Positions 9,764 through 18,832 of a stretch of DNA of 64,000 nt are shown in pieces. The notes beneath the pieces are model-generated. The model was given only the letters and a program-made list of their open reading frames with translations. It was not told where the DNA came from and searched no databases. The translations under genes were made by a program, and so were the position numbers. Position 1 is the first letter of the stretch. Each line of letters starts with the position of its first letter. This stretch comes from an uncultured Acetatifactor sp. (GTDB lineage Bacteria; Bacillota; Clostridia; Lachnospirales; Lachnospiraceae): contig CANQPH010000100.1 in the NCBI GenBank assembly GCA_947625675.1, forward strand, positions 1-64,000. Reading direction: 5' to 3'.

Positions 9764-10819
9764 ATGATCATCACCCAAACCCCATTCCGCATGTCCTTCT
9801 TCGGTGGCGGAACCGACATGGAGGAATATTTCCGGGAGAACGGCGGTGCGGTCCTGTCCACCACCTTTGACAAATATTGCTACGTAAACGTGCGCCACCT
9901 CCCCCGTTTCTTCGATTACAGCACGGAGCTTGTGTACTCCCGGATCGAGCGGGTCACCGAAGTGGAAAATATCGAACATCCCTTGATCCGGAACACCATG
10001 GAGTTTTTGGACATCCATGAAATCAGGCTGAACTATGAGGGCGACCTGCCCGCCCGCTCCGGCCTCGGGACGAGCAGCTCCTTCGCCGTGGGGATGCTCA
10101 ACGCCTTCTACGCCCTCAAGGGAAAGTACGTGGACAAGAAAAGGCTGGCGGACGAGGCCATCTACCTGGAACGGGTCCGCTGTGGCGAGGCCGGGGGATG
10201 GCAGGACCAGATTGCGGCCTCCTTCGGGGGCTTCAACCGCATCGACTTCAATGCCAAGGGATACGAGGTGCATCCCGTGATCATGCCCCCGGAACGCAAG
10301 GCCCAGCTGGAGGACCGCCTGCTCCTGTTCTTCACGGGCTTCACCCGCTTTTCGGCCGAAATCCAGGCCGACAACGCTTCCTCCCTGCGTGACAAAAGGG
10401 CCCAGCTGCGGGAGATGCACTCCCTGGTGGGGGAGGCAGAAGGCGTGCTCACCGACAAGCGGGCGGACCTGGACGAGTTCGGACGGCTGCTGGACCATTC
10501 CTGGAAGCTGAAACGCCGGACCGGGACCCGGGTCTCGACGGACACGATCGACGCCCTGTACGAGCGGGGGCGGCAGGCCGGGGCACTGGGGGGCAAGCTC
10601 CTGGGGGCCGGGGGCGGCGGCTTCCTGGTCTTTTACGTGCCCCCGGAACGTCAGGGGGACGTGGTCAACGCCATGTGCGGGCTCCTGCGCATTCCCTTCC
10701 ATTTCGAGGACGGGGGAACCAGGGTGGTCTACTATGCGGCGGAGAGCTACGACCCCCAGGGACGCATCCCAACCGCACGGGGCGGACAAGCATCACAAAG
10801 AATGGAGGAACCGTCATGA
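9764..10819 (+). CDS. hddA: D-glycero-alpha-D-manno-heptose 7-phosphate kinase (GHMP kinase)
   Basis: 'MIITQTPFRMSFFGGGTDMEEYFRENGGAVLSTTFDKYCYVNV', GHMP motif 'LPARSGLGTSSSFAVGMLNA', C-terminal 'GALGGKLLGAGGGGFLVFY'. Confidence 0.9.
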   Translation: MIITQTPFRMSFFGGGTDMEEYFRENGGAVLSTTFDKYCYVNVRHLPRFFDYSTELVYSRIERVTEVENIEHPLIRNTMEFLDIHEIRLNYEGDLPARSGLGTSSSFAVGMLNAFYALKGKYVDKKRLADEAIYLERVRCGEAGGWQDQIAASFGGFNRIDFNAKGYEVHPVIMPPERKAQLEDRLLLFFTGFTRFSAEIQADNASSLRDKRAQLREMHSLVGEAEGVLTDKRADLDEFGRLLDHSWKLKRRTGTRVSTDTIDALYERGRQAGALGGKLLGAGGGGFLVFYVPPERQGDVVNAMCGLLRIPFHFEDGGTRVVYYAAESYDPQGRIPTARGGQASQRMEEPS

Positions 10820-12120
10820 AGGTGGTAATCATGGCCGGGGGCAGGGGCACCCGCATCGCCTCGGTCAATGCGGACGTGCCCAAGCCCATGATCAGGATTT
10901 GCGGCAAACCCATTTTGGAACACCAGATCGAATGCCTCAGGCGCCAGGGGCTGACGGATATCATCATATCAACGGGGTACCTAAGCCACGTGATTGAAGA
11001 ACATTTCAGGGACGGAAGCGGCTTCGGCGTACATATCGATTACCTCCGGGAGGACGAGCCCCTGGGGACGGCGGGGGCGCTGTTTTATCTCAGGGAACGT
11101 GTCAGGGAAGACTTCCTGCTCATAAACGGCGACATTATTTTTGATGTCGATATCGCCCGCTTTACCGAAGCCCATGCGAGGCACGCCCGGAAGGGCGGCC
11201 TCGCCACCGTCTTCACCCACCCCAACGGCCACCCTTACGACAGCGGGATTATCCTGGCGGATACGGAGGGAATGGTCACTAAATGGCTTACAAAAGAGGA
11301 CCCTCGCACCTGGTACAGAAACAGGACCAACGCGGGGCTGCACATGCTCTCCTCCAGGCTTCTGGAACGAACTCCCTTTCAGGGAAATGGCCCGATAAAG
11401 CTGGACCTGGACAGGGATATTTTAAAACCCCTCATTTCCCGGGGGGAACTGTTCGTATATGATTCCCCCGAATATGTGAAAGACATGGGGACGCCGGACC
11501 GGTACCGGGCGGTGGAACGGGACCTGGAGTCCGGGCTCGTGGCGGGGAAGAACCTCTCCGCCAGGCAAAGGGCGGTCTTCCTGGACCGGGACGGGACCAT
11601 CAACGAGTACGTCGGCTTCCTCACCGACGTCGGGGAGATGCGGCTGCTCCCGGGGGCGGCGGAAGCCATCCGGCGCATCAACGAAAGCGGGTACCTTGCC
11701 ATCGTGGTCACCAACCAGCCGGTGATAGCCAGAGGAGAGGTCACGGAAGAGGACCTGGATGAAATCCACGCCAAGATGGAGACCCTGCTGGGAATGGAGG
11801 GGGCCTACGTGGATGACATCCTCTACTGCCCGCACCACCCGGACAAGGGCTTCGCCGGGGAGAGACCGGAGTACAAGGTCGAGTGCGAATGCAGGAAGCC
11901 GAAGGCCGGTCTCCTGCTGCGGGCGGCGGAGAAATACAACGTCGACCTGAAATCCTCCTGGATGGTGGGGGATGGTCCGGCGGACATGCTGGCGGGCCTG
12001 GCCGCCGGGTGCCGGGTCGTCGGAATCGGGCGGCGCTCCGCAGAGGGCGTGCCCGTCCCCGTACCCGTCTGCGACAGCCTTGGAGAGGCCGTGGACAGGA
12101 TCCTGGGGGAGAGCCGGTAG
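10816..12120 (+). CDS. Fused heptose-1-phosphate nucleotidyltransferase (HddC-like) + HAD heptose bisphosphatase (GmhB-like)
   Basis: N-terminal 'MKVVIMAGGRGTRIASVNADVPKPMIRICGKPILEHQIE', C-terminal 'RAVFLDRDGTINEYVGFL...VVTNQPVIARG...CPHHPDKG...CECRKPKAGLL...MVGDGPADMLAG'; one continuous ORF, ATGA overlap with hddA. Confidence 0.9.
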   Translation: MKVVIMAGGRGTRIASVNADVPKPMIRICGKPILEHQIECLRRQGLTDIIISTGYLSHVIEEHFRDGSGFGVHIDYLREDEPLGTAGALFYLRERVREDFLLINGDIIFDVDIARFTEAHARHARKGGLATVFTHPNGHPYDSGIILADTEGMVTKWLTKEDPRTWYRNRTNAGLHMLSSRLLERTPFQGNGPIKLDLDRDILKPLISRGELFVYDSPEYVKDMGTPDRYRAVERDLESGLVAGKNLSARQRAVFLDRDGTINEYVGFLTDVGEMRLLPGAAEAIRRINESGYLAIVVTNQPVIARGEVTEEDLDEIHAKMETLLGMEGAYVDDILYCPHHPDKGFAGERPEYKVECECRKPKAGLLLRAAEKYNVDLKSSWMVGDGPADMLAGLAAGCRVVGIGRRSAEGVPVPVPVCDSLGEAVDRILGESR

Positions 12121-12236
12121 CCCGGCCGGGACGGCGGAACGGGAATGCGGGACCGAAACCGTGGAAAGGAAAGGGACGGAAATCGGGAACCGCAGAATGC
12201 GGGATCGGACGGAATACTGAAAAATCGGGGGAAAGA

Positions 12237-12935
12237 ATGACAATGCCGAACGGAACGATACCAAGGGAAATGGAAGCGAGAATGGAAAACCAGGAATTGG
12301 AAAGACACGTGGACCGGCTGGTGGAACGCCACCCCCGGCTGGCGGGGGCGGCGGGGGACGTCCTCGAGGCCTACCGGGCCATGGAGGGATGCTTCCAAGG
12401 GGGAGGGAAGCTGCTGGTCGCCGGGAACGGGGGCTCCGCGGCGGACTCCGAGCACATCGTCGGGGAACTGATGAAAAGCTTCCGCTTGAGACGGCCGCTG
12501 GACCCCGCATACGGCCGGAAGCTCCTGGAAGCGGACCCGGAAAGGGGCCCGTACCTGGCGGGCAAGCTTGAGGGCGCCCTGCCTGCGATTCCCCTGACGG
12601 GCCTGGAAGCCTTGTCCACGGCCTACGCCAACGACGTGGACGGGGCCCTGACTTATGCCCAGCAGCTGTACGGTTACGGACGTCCCGGGGACGTCTTCCT
12701 GGGGATCACCACCTCCGGCAACAGCAGGAACGTCCTGGACGCCGCCGTGGTGGCCAGGGCCTCCGGGCTGAAGGTGGTGGCCCTGACCGGGAGGGACGGC
12801 GGCAGGATTTCCCGCCTGGCGGACGTGACGGTACGGGTGCCCGAGGACGAGACCTACCTGGTGCAGGAACTCCACTTGCCCATCTACCACTGCTGGTGCA
12901 TGATGTTGGAAGAACGGTTTTTCGGGAAAGATTAG
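12237..12935 (+). CDS. gmhA: Phosphoheptose isomerase (SIS domain)
   Basis: 'GGKLLVAGNGGSAADSEHIVGELMKSF', 'TTSGNSRNVLDAAVVARASGLKVVALTGRDGG', 'EDETYLVQELHLPIYH'. Confidence 0.9.
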   Translation: MTMPNGTIPREMEARMENQELERHVDRLVERHPRLAGAAGDVLEAYRAMEGCFQGGGKLLVAGNGGSAADSEHIVGELMKSFRLRRPLDPAYGRKLLEADPERGPYLAGKLEGALPAIPLTGLEALSTAYANDVDGALTYAQQLYGYGRPGDVFLGITTSGNSRNVLDAAVVARASGLKVVALTGRDGGRISRLADVTVRVPEDETYLVQELHLPIYHCWCMMLEERFFGKD

Positions 12936-12945
12936 TATATGTATA

Positions 12946-14286
12946 TCACCCTAATACCTTCTCCCAGATATTTTCTCCCTGCTTTTCCTCCGTTCCATCC
13001 GTACCCGAAAGCACCAGCATTCCATATGCAAGGAAAATCCCAAGGGACTGTCTTAAACACAAGGTTTGCAGGAAATACACGATTCCCACGAGCATCAATA
13101 GACGTGTCGGTATGTCCTTCTGATCCTTGCGGTACCATTTGATTACTTTGTATAAAAGAAGGAAGGCCAAATAGGCTGCCGAAACCCAATTTACAAAATT
13201 TGTCTCCCGTAAGATTTTAATCCAGAATGCCCAGCAGTCACCCCATTCCACCTGAATATACCAATACTTTTCAGCAACCACTTCAGAAAACACTTGATAA
13301 CCGCCCCCCTGGAAGGGAATGGCTAAAAGGATGAGAAACAAAAGAGTCGTTCTAATAAATTTTCTAATATAGCCTCCGATTTTATCTTCAGACACTCCCC
13401 TCTTCTCCCACCTATCCCATATGCTGCAAATGACCAGGGCGACCAGAGCGATGAACAGCTCAAGATATACGCTGGTATTGAGGTTGAACAGTGCCTGGGT
13501 ATGAATGAAAGGCACATAGTCCACAAGCAGGGACATATTGGACAATAGAAACAAGAAGCCGAAGCAGAGAAACAGGAGGCCTTTCAGCTTATCCACGGAA
13601 TCAGCATATACATACATGAATAAGACAAAAACGAACAACACGATTCCTATACTTAAGGATTGCTTCTGCAACAGCAAAAGAAAGGAAGCTGCAAAAAAGT
13701 GGAAAATATACCAATACTTTTTCACTTTGCTGGCCTTTTGGTCAGAATCCAGGCAAAATCCCAACAAGGCGATGATAACATCAAAAACAAGCCAAGCGAT
13801 TGTGGAGGAACAAGCGAACGAATAGCCCATGAAAAAAATCGGTTTTTCCAAAATCACGTTATTGATAAGAATGTCAACCAATGAAATGGTATTCAAAACA
13901 CTTAGAAGAAACAAGGCATTGTCCCGCATGCAGGAAGTCTTCTTTATCGCAATACAGATTAAAATTAAAGTAATGATCATCAGATTCCTGTTGGAAGCAT
14001 TTCGTGGGATGATATCCATGTGTCGAATAAGGTCAATTACATTAAGCAAGATCAATACAACGATGACAATCCCCTTTGGAGTGGGTTTCATTTTGGGAAT
14101 GGGTTTCCTCCCCTTCCATTGGAGCGGATAAGATTTCCATAGGAGAAAGGCGATCGTTGACAGCAAAAGAGCCAATAATGCATACGGACCAAGGCCAAAT
14201 ACCGTGTAATATACGGGAACAAGCTGAAAGCAGGAAAAGATAACGATAAAATAGATAGTATCCAAATGTTTTTTCATGTAAGCCAC
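12946..14286 (-). CDS. Hypothetical polytopic membrane protein (candidate polysaccharide polymerase)
   Basis: 446 aa, many TM segments; convergent to gmhA with a 10-nt gap; no specific motif recognised. Confidence 0.6.
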   Translation of the reverse strand: MAYMKKHLDTIYFIVIFSCFQLVPVYYTVFGLGPYALLALLLSTIAFLLWKSYPLQWKGRKPIPKMKPTPKGIVIVVLILLNVIDLIRHMDIIPRNASNRNLMIITLILICIAIKKTSCMRDNALFLLSVLNTISLVDILINNVILEKPIFFMGYSFACSSTIAWLVFDVIIALLGFCLDSDQKASKVKKYWYIFHFFAASFLLLLQKQSLSIGIVLFVFVLFMYVYADSVDKLKGLLFLCFGFLFLLSNMSLLVDYVPFIHTQALFNLNTSVYLELFIALVALVICSIWDRWEKRGVSEDKIGGYIRKFIRTTLLFLILLAIPFQGGGYQVFSEVVAEKYWYIQVEWGDCWAFWIKILRETNFVNWVSAAYLAFLLLYKVIKWYRKDQKDIPTRLLMLVGIVYFLQTLCLRQSLGIFLAYGMLVLSGTDGTEEKQGENIWEKVLG

Positions 14287-14459
14287 CTCTTAATTATTGG
14301 GTAATACCTAATCTATATTACCATAAAATGGGGTGGCTTACAATTACTTTTTGAATAAACGTTTTTTTGAACAAACGGCTCTTCCGGATTGTAAAGTGTT
14401 AAAATATGTGCTATGATAACTAATGACATGGATGCCGTTATAATAGAAGGGATGCCGCT

Positions 14460-16145
14460 ATGAGAAGTCAGAAAAAATTGCCGATTGGAGTAGATAGCTT
14501 TGAAAAAATAATACAAGGCGATTACTATTACATAGACAAGACTATGTTCATTCGAGAATTGCTTAAGTCGCATGGAGAGATCAATCTTTTTACCCGCCCC
14601 CGCAGGTTCGGAAAAACCTTAAATATGAGTATGCTGAAGGCTTTCTTTGACATAGGGACAGATAACGCTTTGTTTGACGGACTGCGGATCAAGCAAGAGG
14701 AAAAACTATGCTCCGCCCATCAAGGCAGGCACCCCGTGGTATTTTTTTCCTTAAAAGGGGTAGAAGGCAAGAACTACCTGGAAGCGATTGAGATGCTGGC
14801 AACGATTATCGCAACCGAGGGGAAACGCTTCTCCTACCTATTGGAGAGCAATAAAGTGGAAGCTTCTGATCGGGAAATCCTGACACGGCTGATCTATAGA
14901 AATGGTGATATTACTGATTTGAAAACTTCCCTTGTCACCATTATGCGTATGTTAAGGGCGCATTATGGCGTGCAAGTGATCTTGTTAATTGACGAATACG
15001 ACGTACCTCTGGAAAAGGCAAACGATAATGGATATTATCTTGAAATGGTCAGTTTTCTGCGTGGGTTTATGGGGGAGGCGTTTAAAACGAATCCAGACCT
15101 ATATTTCGCAGTGGTGACCGGCTGCCTGCGCATTTCAAAGGAAAGTATATTTACCGGGGTGAACAATTTAAAGGTGGATACCATTTCGGACATGAGATAT
15201 GATGAATATTTTGGGTTTACGGAGGACGATATTCAGAAAATCCTGCAGGATTATGATTTGACAAAAGCCCATGCCGAGATCAAAGAATGGTATGACGGTT
15301 ATCATTTTGGGGATACCAATGTATACTGTCCCTGGGACGTGGTAAACCATTGCGACAGACTGTTGGCGGAACCCGGGGCCAGGCCCAGGCTATATTGGAA
15401 CAACACGAGCTCCAATCAGATCGTGAAGCGTTTTGTAGATATTGCAGACGCCACTACGAGACGGGATATCGAGGCGCTGATAGCGGGGAGGTATATCTAC
15501 AAGGAACTGACGGAAGATCTTACCTATGGAGAGTTGGAGGATAGTCCGGAAAATTTATGGAGCGTTTTATACCTGACCGGATACCTGACTTCCGTGACCG
15601 TCCCGGGGTACGATTCGCTGACCGGAACGGCATTAGTCATCCCTAACAAGGAGGTTAAGGAGATCTTTATTGAAAAGATTCAAAAATGGTTTGCCGAACA
15701 GATCGCTTCCTCCCAAACCGGTCTTGGCTTATTGTATCAAGCCTTACAAATTGGAGACGCCAAAAATGTCGAGATTTTTTTACAAACTCAGTTGCGCACA
15801 ACGATCAGTTACTACGATGGGGTTGAAAGCTTTTATCATGGTTTTATCCTCGGGCTCTTAAAAGGAAATACCGAGTGGACGATTTTATCCAACAGGGAGA
15901 CCGGGGAAGGAAGAAGCGACATCCAGATAGACTGCGGTGATGGCAAAACCGGCATCATCATAGAAGTCAAGCGCGGACATAGCATAAATACCCTGTCTGA
16001 TTTATCAGAAAAAGCGGTGAGCCAAATCGTTACGAAATCCTATGCGGACACCCTTTATGAGGAAGGTCTTTCCCAAGTATGGGGCTTTGGCATTGCATTC
16101 TACAAAAAAAGTTGTTGTGTCCTCTCCAGAATGCTGGAGAGGTGA
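14460..16145 (+). CDS. AAA-ATPase-like / PD-(D/E)XK nuclease domain protein (DUF1703-type)
   Basis: 'KLPIGVDSFEKIIQGDYYYIDKTMFIRELL', 'INLFTRPRRFGKTLNMSMLKAFFD', 'LLIDEYDVPLEKA', C-terminal 'SDIQIDCGDGKTGIIIEVKRG'. Confidence 0.9.
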   Translation: MRSQKKLPIGVDSFEKIIQGDYYYIDKTMFIRELLKSHGEINLFTRPRRFGKTLNMSMLKAFFDIGTDNALFDGLRIKQEEKLCSAHQGRHPVVFFSLKGVEGKNYLEAIEMLATIIATEGKRFSYLLESNKVEASDREILTRLIYRNGDITDLKTSLVTIMRMLRAHYGVQVILLIDEYDVPLEKANDNGYYLEMVSFLRGFMGEAFKTNPDLYFAVVTGCLRISKESIFTGVNNLKVDTISDMRYDEYFGFTEDDIQKILQDYDLTKAHAEIKEWYDGYHFGDTNVYCPWDVVNHCDRLLAEPGARPRLYWNNTSSNQIVKRFVDIADATTRRDIEALIAGRYIYKELTEDLTYGELEDSPENLWSVLYLTGYLTSVTVPGYDSLTGTALVIPNKEVKEIFIEKIQKWFAEQIASSQTGLGLLYQALQIGDAKNVEIFLQTQLRTTISYYDGVESFYHGFILGLLKGNTEWTILSNRETGEGRSDIQIDCGDGKTGIIIEVKRGHSINTLSDLSEKAVSQIVTKSYADTLYEEGLSQVWGFGIAFYKKSCCVLSRMLER

Positions 16146-16191
16146 CCGCTTCATTGTATCTAATCCACTAAAAAATAAGTTCTTATCTTTG

Positions 16192-16228
16192 CCCTCCGAT
16201 TGATTCAGAATCAATCGGAGGGTTTTTT
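16192..16228 (+). terminator. Rho-independent terminator
   Basis: CCCTCCGATTGATTC-A-GAATCAATCGGAGGG followed by TTTTTT. Confidence 0.9.
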
Positions 16229-16509
16229 CAATAAATTTCTCCATATTATCTCACCTTTTCAAGCCATCCCTTGCCTTTTTGTGCAAAAAGTTATATGATT
16301 GAAAAGTGGGAAACAATTTTTCGAGAGGGTGTGCGGCTTCAAAGTTATACTCCTCAATGAACTGGTAGTTGATATCCCGTTTACCTTTTACCAGTTGTCT
16401 TTTGTGTACTTGTTTTCCCCCCTGCTACGATAATAAGCCTATGTTTTGTTACTTTATTGCATATGGAATTCTAATACGTCTACTTCAGGCAAGGCTTTAA
16501 CACTTGTTA

Positions 16510-17442
16510 TTATGCGTGATATCGATATTTTATAGATTTATAGATATCCAATATTCCGCTTCTATGATCTTTAGGAAAGGGATAATTGATAACACTTTGC
16601 AGCTTTTTGTTATTTCCTGCAAAAACCATGGCCTCGTTATCTCTGTATGGGATTCCGCCAAAGTCAATAAGGGACTGATCAAACTTACAAGTGTTAATAA
16701 TTTCAAGAATAAAGTCTTTTACTTTTATAGGATTATCTGAACATATGTTGTAGATCTCATATGGATCATATTTAGACTCAGCCAGGGCAATAATCGCCTT
16801 CACTACATCTTTTACATTTACAAAATCCCTGATTTGCTCACCTGCTGTAGTCTTTACAACCTCATTATGTAAACAACTTCTTATAACGGACGGCGCAAGA
16901 CGGGAAAGGCCCTCTCCTTCTCCGAATACGCCGAACGGCCTTACTGTTATCAAATTTACACCTTGCTTTTGGGCATAACACATTGAAAGATTGGTAGATG
17001 CATTTTTTGAAACGGCATAAAGCGATTCTGGCCTGCAATCCATATCTTCAGTCAACAGCACATTTCCATGGTCTCCATATTCAAAACATGAGCCAAAATT
17101 GACAAACAATTTAGTTTGATTATGTTTAGCAAAATCAATCAGCTGGCAAGCCATTTTGATATTTACGTCACAAAAAAGTTTAATATCGTTGAATGTGGGA
17201 TTTACCCCTACGGTAGCAAGGTGAAAAATACAGTCAAAACTCGGGTAACAAGCAAAATTTTTCAACATCAGCTCAAAGTTATCAATAGTCATAATCTTAG
17301 GACTTACATTCAAAAGTTTTTTCTTCCCGATATCATCCGTTTTTTCTACCAAGGCATAAACCATTACATCTTTCTTTACCAATTCCGATACAAGATGAAA
17401 ACCTATAAATCCCGCAGCACCGGTCACCAAAACGTTTGTCAT
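16510..17442 (-). CDS. NAD-dependent epimerase/dehydratase, CDP-abequose/paratose synthase-like
   Basis: 'NVLVTGAAGFIGFHLVSELV', 'YAVSKNASTNLSM', adjacency to RfbF/G/H genes. Confidence 0.7.
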   Translation of the reverse strand: MTNVLVTGAAGFIGFHLVSELVKKDVMVYALVEKTDDIGKKKLLNVSPKIMTIDNFELMLKNFACYPSFDCIFHLATVGVNPTFNDIKLFCDVNIKMACQLIDFAKHNQTKLFVNFGSCFEYGDHGNVLLTEDMDCRPESLYAVSKNASTNLSMCYAQKQGVNLITVRPFGVFGEGEGLSRLAPSVIRSCLHNEVVKTTAGEQIRDFVNVKDVVKAIIALAESKYDPYEIYNICSDNPIKVKDFILEIINTCKFDQSLIDFGGIPYRDNEAMVFAGNNKKLQSVINYPFPKDHRSGILDIYKSIKYRYHA

Positions 17443-17491
17443 TCTGTTCTTGTCTCCCTATAAGGTGTATGAACTTATATTCTTACGCAAC

Positions 17492-18832
17492 TTATTTTAT
17501 GGCTTCAATAATCATCTCCGTCATATAATCTATCATTTCATCCGTCATGCCCGGATACACCCCTATCCAGAACGAATGATTCATTATAAAATCAGTTCCG
17601 TCAAGGTTTCCTGCAACACGATATGCATCCGTGTCCCTTATTTGATCAAAGCATGGGTGTTTGATCAAATTTCCGCTGAATAAAAGCCGTGTCTGAATAT
17701 TGTGTCCTTCTATATATCCTGTGACCTTATTTCTGTCGAGCCCGCTTCCTGGTCTGATCGAGATCAGAAATCCAAACCATGATGGACGGCTATTTTCAGC
17801 AGGTTCGGGAAGAATGAGCTTATCACTGGCTGGTTCCAAAGCTTTTCTGAGTCTATCCCAATTATGACGGCGGCGCTCAATAAAGTGCGGAAACTTTTTC
17901 AGCTGCTCGATGCCTACTGCTGCCTGCATATCCGTAACCTTCAGGTTATATCCGAAATGGCTGTAAACGTATTTGTGGTCATAACCCTTTGGCAGTTTGC
18001 CGAACTGTCCGTCAAAACGGTGTCCGCAGAAGTTGTCATGCCCTGACGGACAAATGCAGTCACGGCCCCAGTCACGATATGAAAGAATTAACCTGTGGAG
18101 CAGTGGGTTATTTGTATATACGCAGCCACCTTCTCCCATCGTCATATGATGCGGCGGATAAAAACTGCTTGTGCCGATGTCCCCCCAGGTGCCAGTGAAT
18201 TTTGTTACGCCATCAATGGTATATTGAGAACCAAGTGCGTCGCAGTTGTCCTCAACAAGCCAAAGAGTATGCTTGTCGCAAAAAGCCTTGACCGTTTTCA
18301 AATCAAACGGATTGCCTAGCGTGTGAGCAATCATCACGGCTTTTGTTTTCGGTGATAGTGCTTCTTCAAGCTTTGTAACGTCAACGTTATACTGCGGAAC
18401 TGTCACGTCAATGAAAACAGGAACAGCACCGTATTGTAAAATCGGCGTAACTGTCGTTGGAAAGCCACAGGCAACAGTTATGACTTCATCACCTCGCTTG
18501 ATTTGTCTCTCGCCGAGTTCGGGTGCGGTTAGGACCGAAAAGGCTAAGAGGTTTGCAGACGAGCCGCTATTTACCAAATGCGCATATTTTACGCCTATCC
18601 ACTCGGCAAATTTCTTTTCAAATTCGTCCGAAAATCTGCCGGTGGTGAGCCAAAAATCAAGCATGGCATCAGTTAAGCTCTGCATTTCCCTTTCATCGAA
18701 AACTCGCATCGCATAACTGATTCTGTCACCTAGCTTGAAAGGTTTTCTTTTCTCTTTAAAATCGTGATAATACTCAGCGACAAGGTTTTTTATCTGTTCC
18801 CGCGCCTCTGCTTCATTTTTCCAATTTGACAT
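17492..18832 (-). CDS. rfbH: Lipopolysaccharide biosynthesis protein RfbH (CDP-4-dehydro-6-deoxyglucose 3-dehydrase, PMP/Fe-S)
   Basis: 'LTDAMLDFWLTTGRFSDEFEKKFAEWIGVKYAHLVNSGSSANLLAFS', 'SFYPPHHMTMGEGGCVYTN', conserved Cys region 'GRDCICPSGHDNFCGHRFDGQFGKLPKGYDHKY'. Confidence 0.93.
   Translation of the reverse strand: MSNWKNEAEAREQIKNLVAEYYHDFKEKRKPFKLGDRISYAMRVFDEREMQSLTDAMLDFWLTTGRFSDEFEKKFAEWIGVKYAHLVNSGSSANLLAFSVLTAPELGERQIKRGDEVITVACGFPTTVTPILQYGAVPVFIDVTVPQYNVDVTKLEEALSPKTKAVMIAHTLGNPFDLKTVKAFCDKHTLWLVEDNCDALGSQYTIDGVTKFTGTWGDIGTSSFYPPHHMTMGEGGCVYTNNPLLHRLILSYRDWGRDCICPSGHDNFCGHRFDGQFGKLPKGYDHKYVYSHFGYNLKVTDMQAAVGIEQLKKFPHFIERRRHNWDRLRKALEPASDKLILPEPAENSRPSWFGFLISIRPGSGLDRNKVTGYIEGHNIQTRLLFSGNLIKHPCFDQIRDTDAYRVAGNLDGTDFIMNHSFWIGVYPGMTDEMIDYMTEMIIEAIK

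Noticed and set aside
10675-10815. N-terminal 47-aa extension of the HddC-GmhB ORF
   Set aside because: Overlaps the hddA coding end; the ATG at 10816 in an ATGA overlap gives the family-typical MKVVIMAGGRGTR start.
9764-12935. Heptose cassette as a source of ALPK1-activating beta-heptose metabolites
   Set aside because: HddA/HddC belong to the alpha-anomer GDP-heptose branch; no HldE-like kinase/ADP-transferase is present here, so the link is too speculative.
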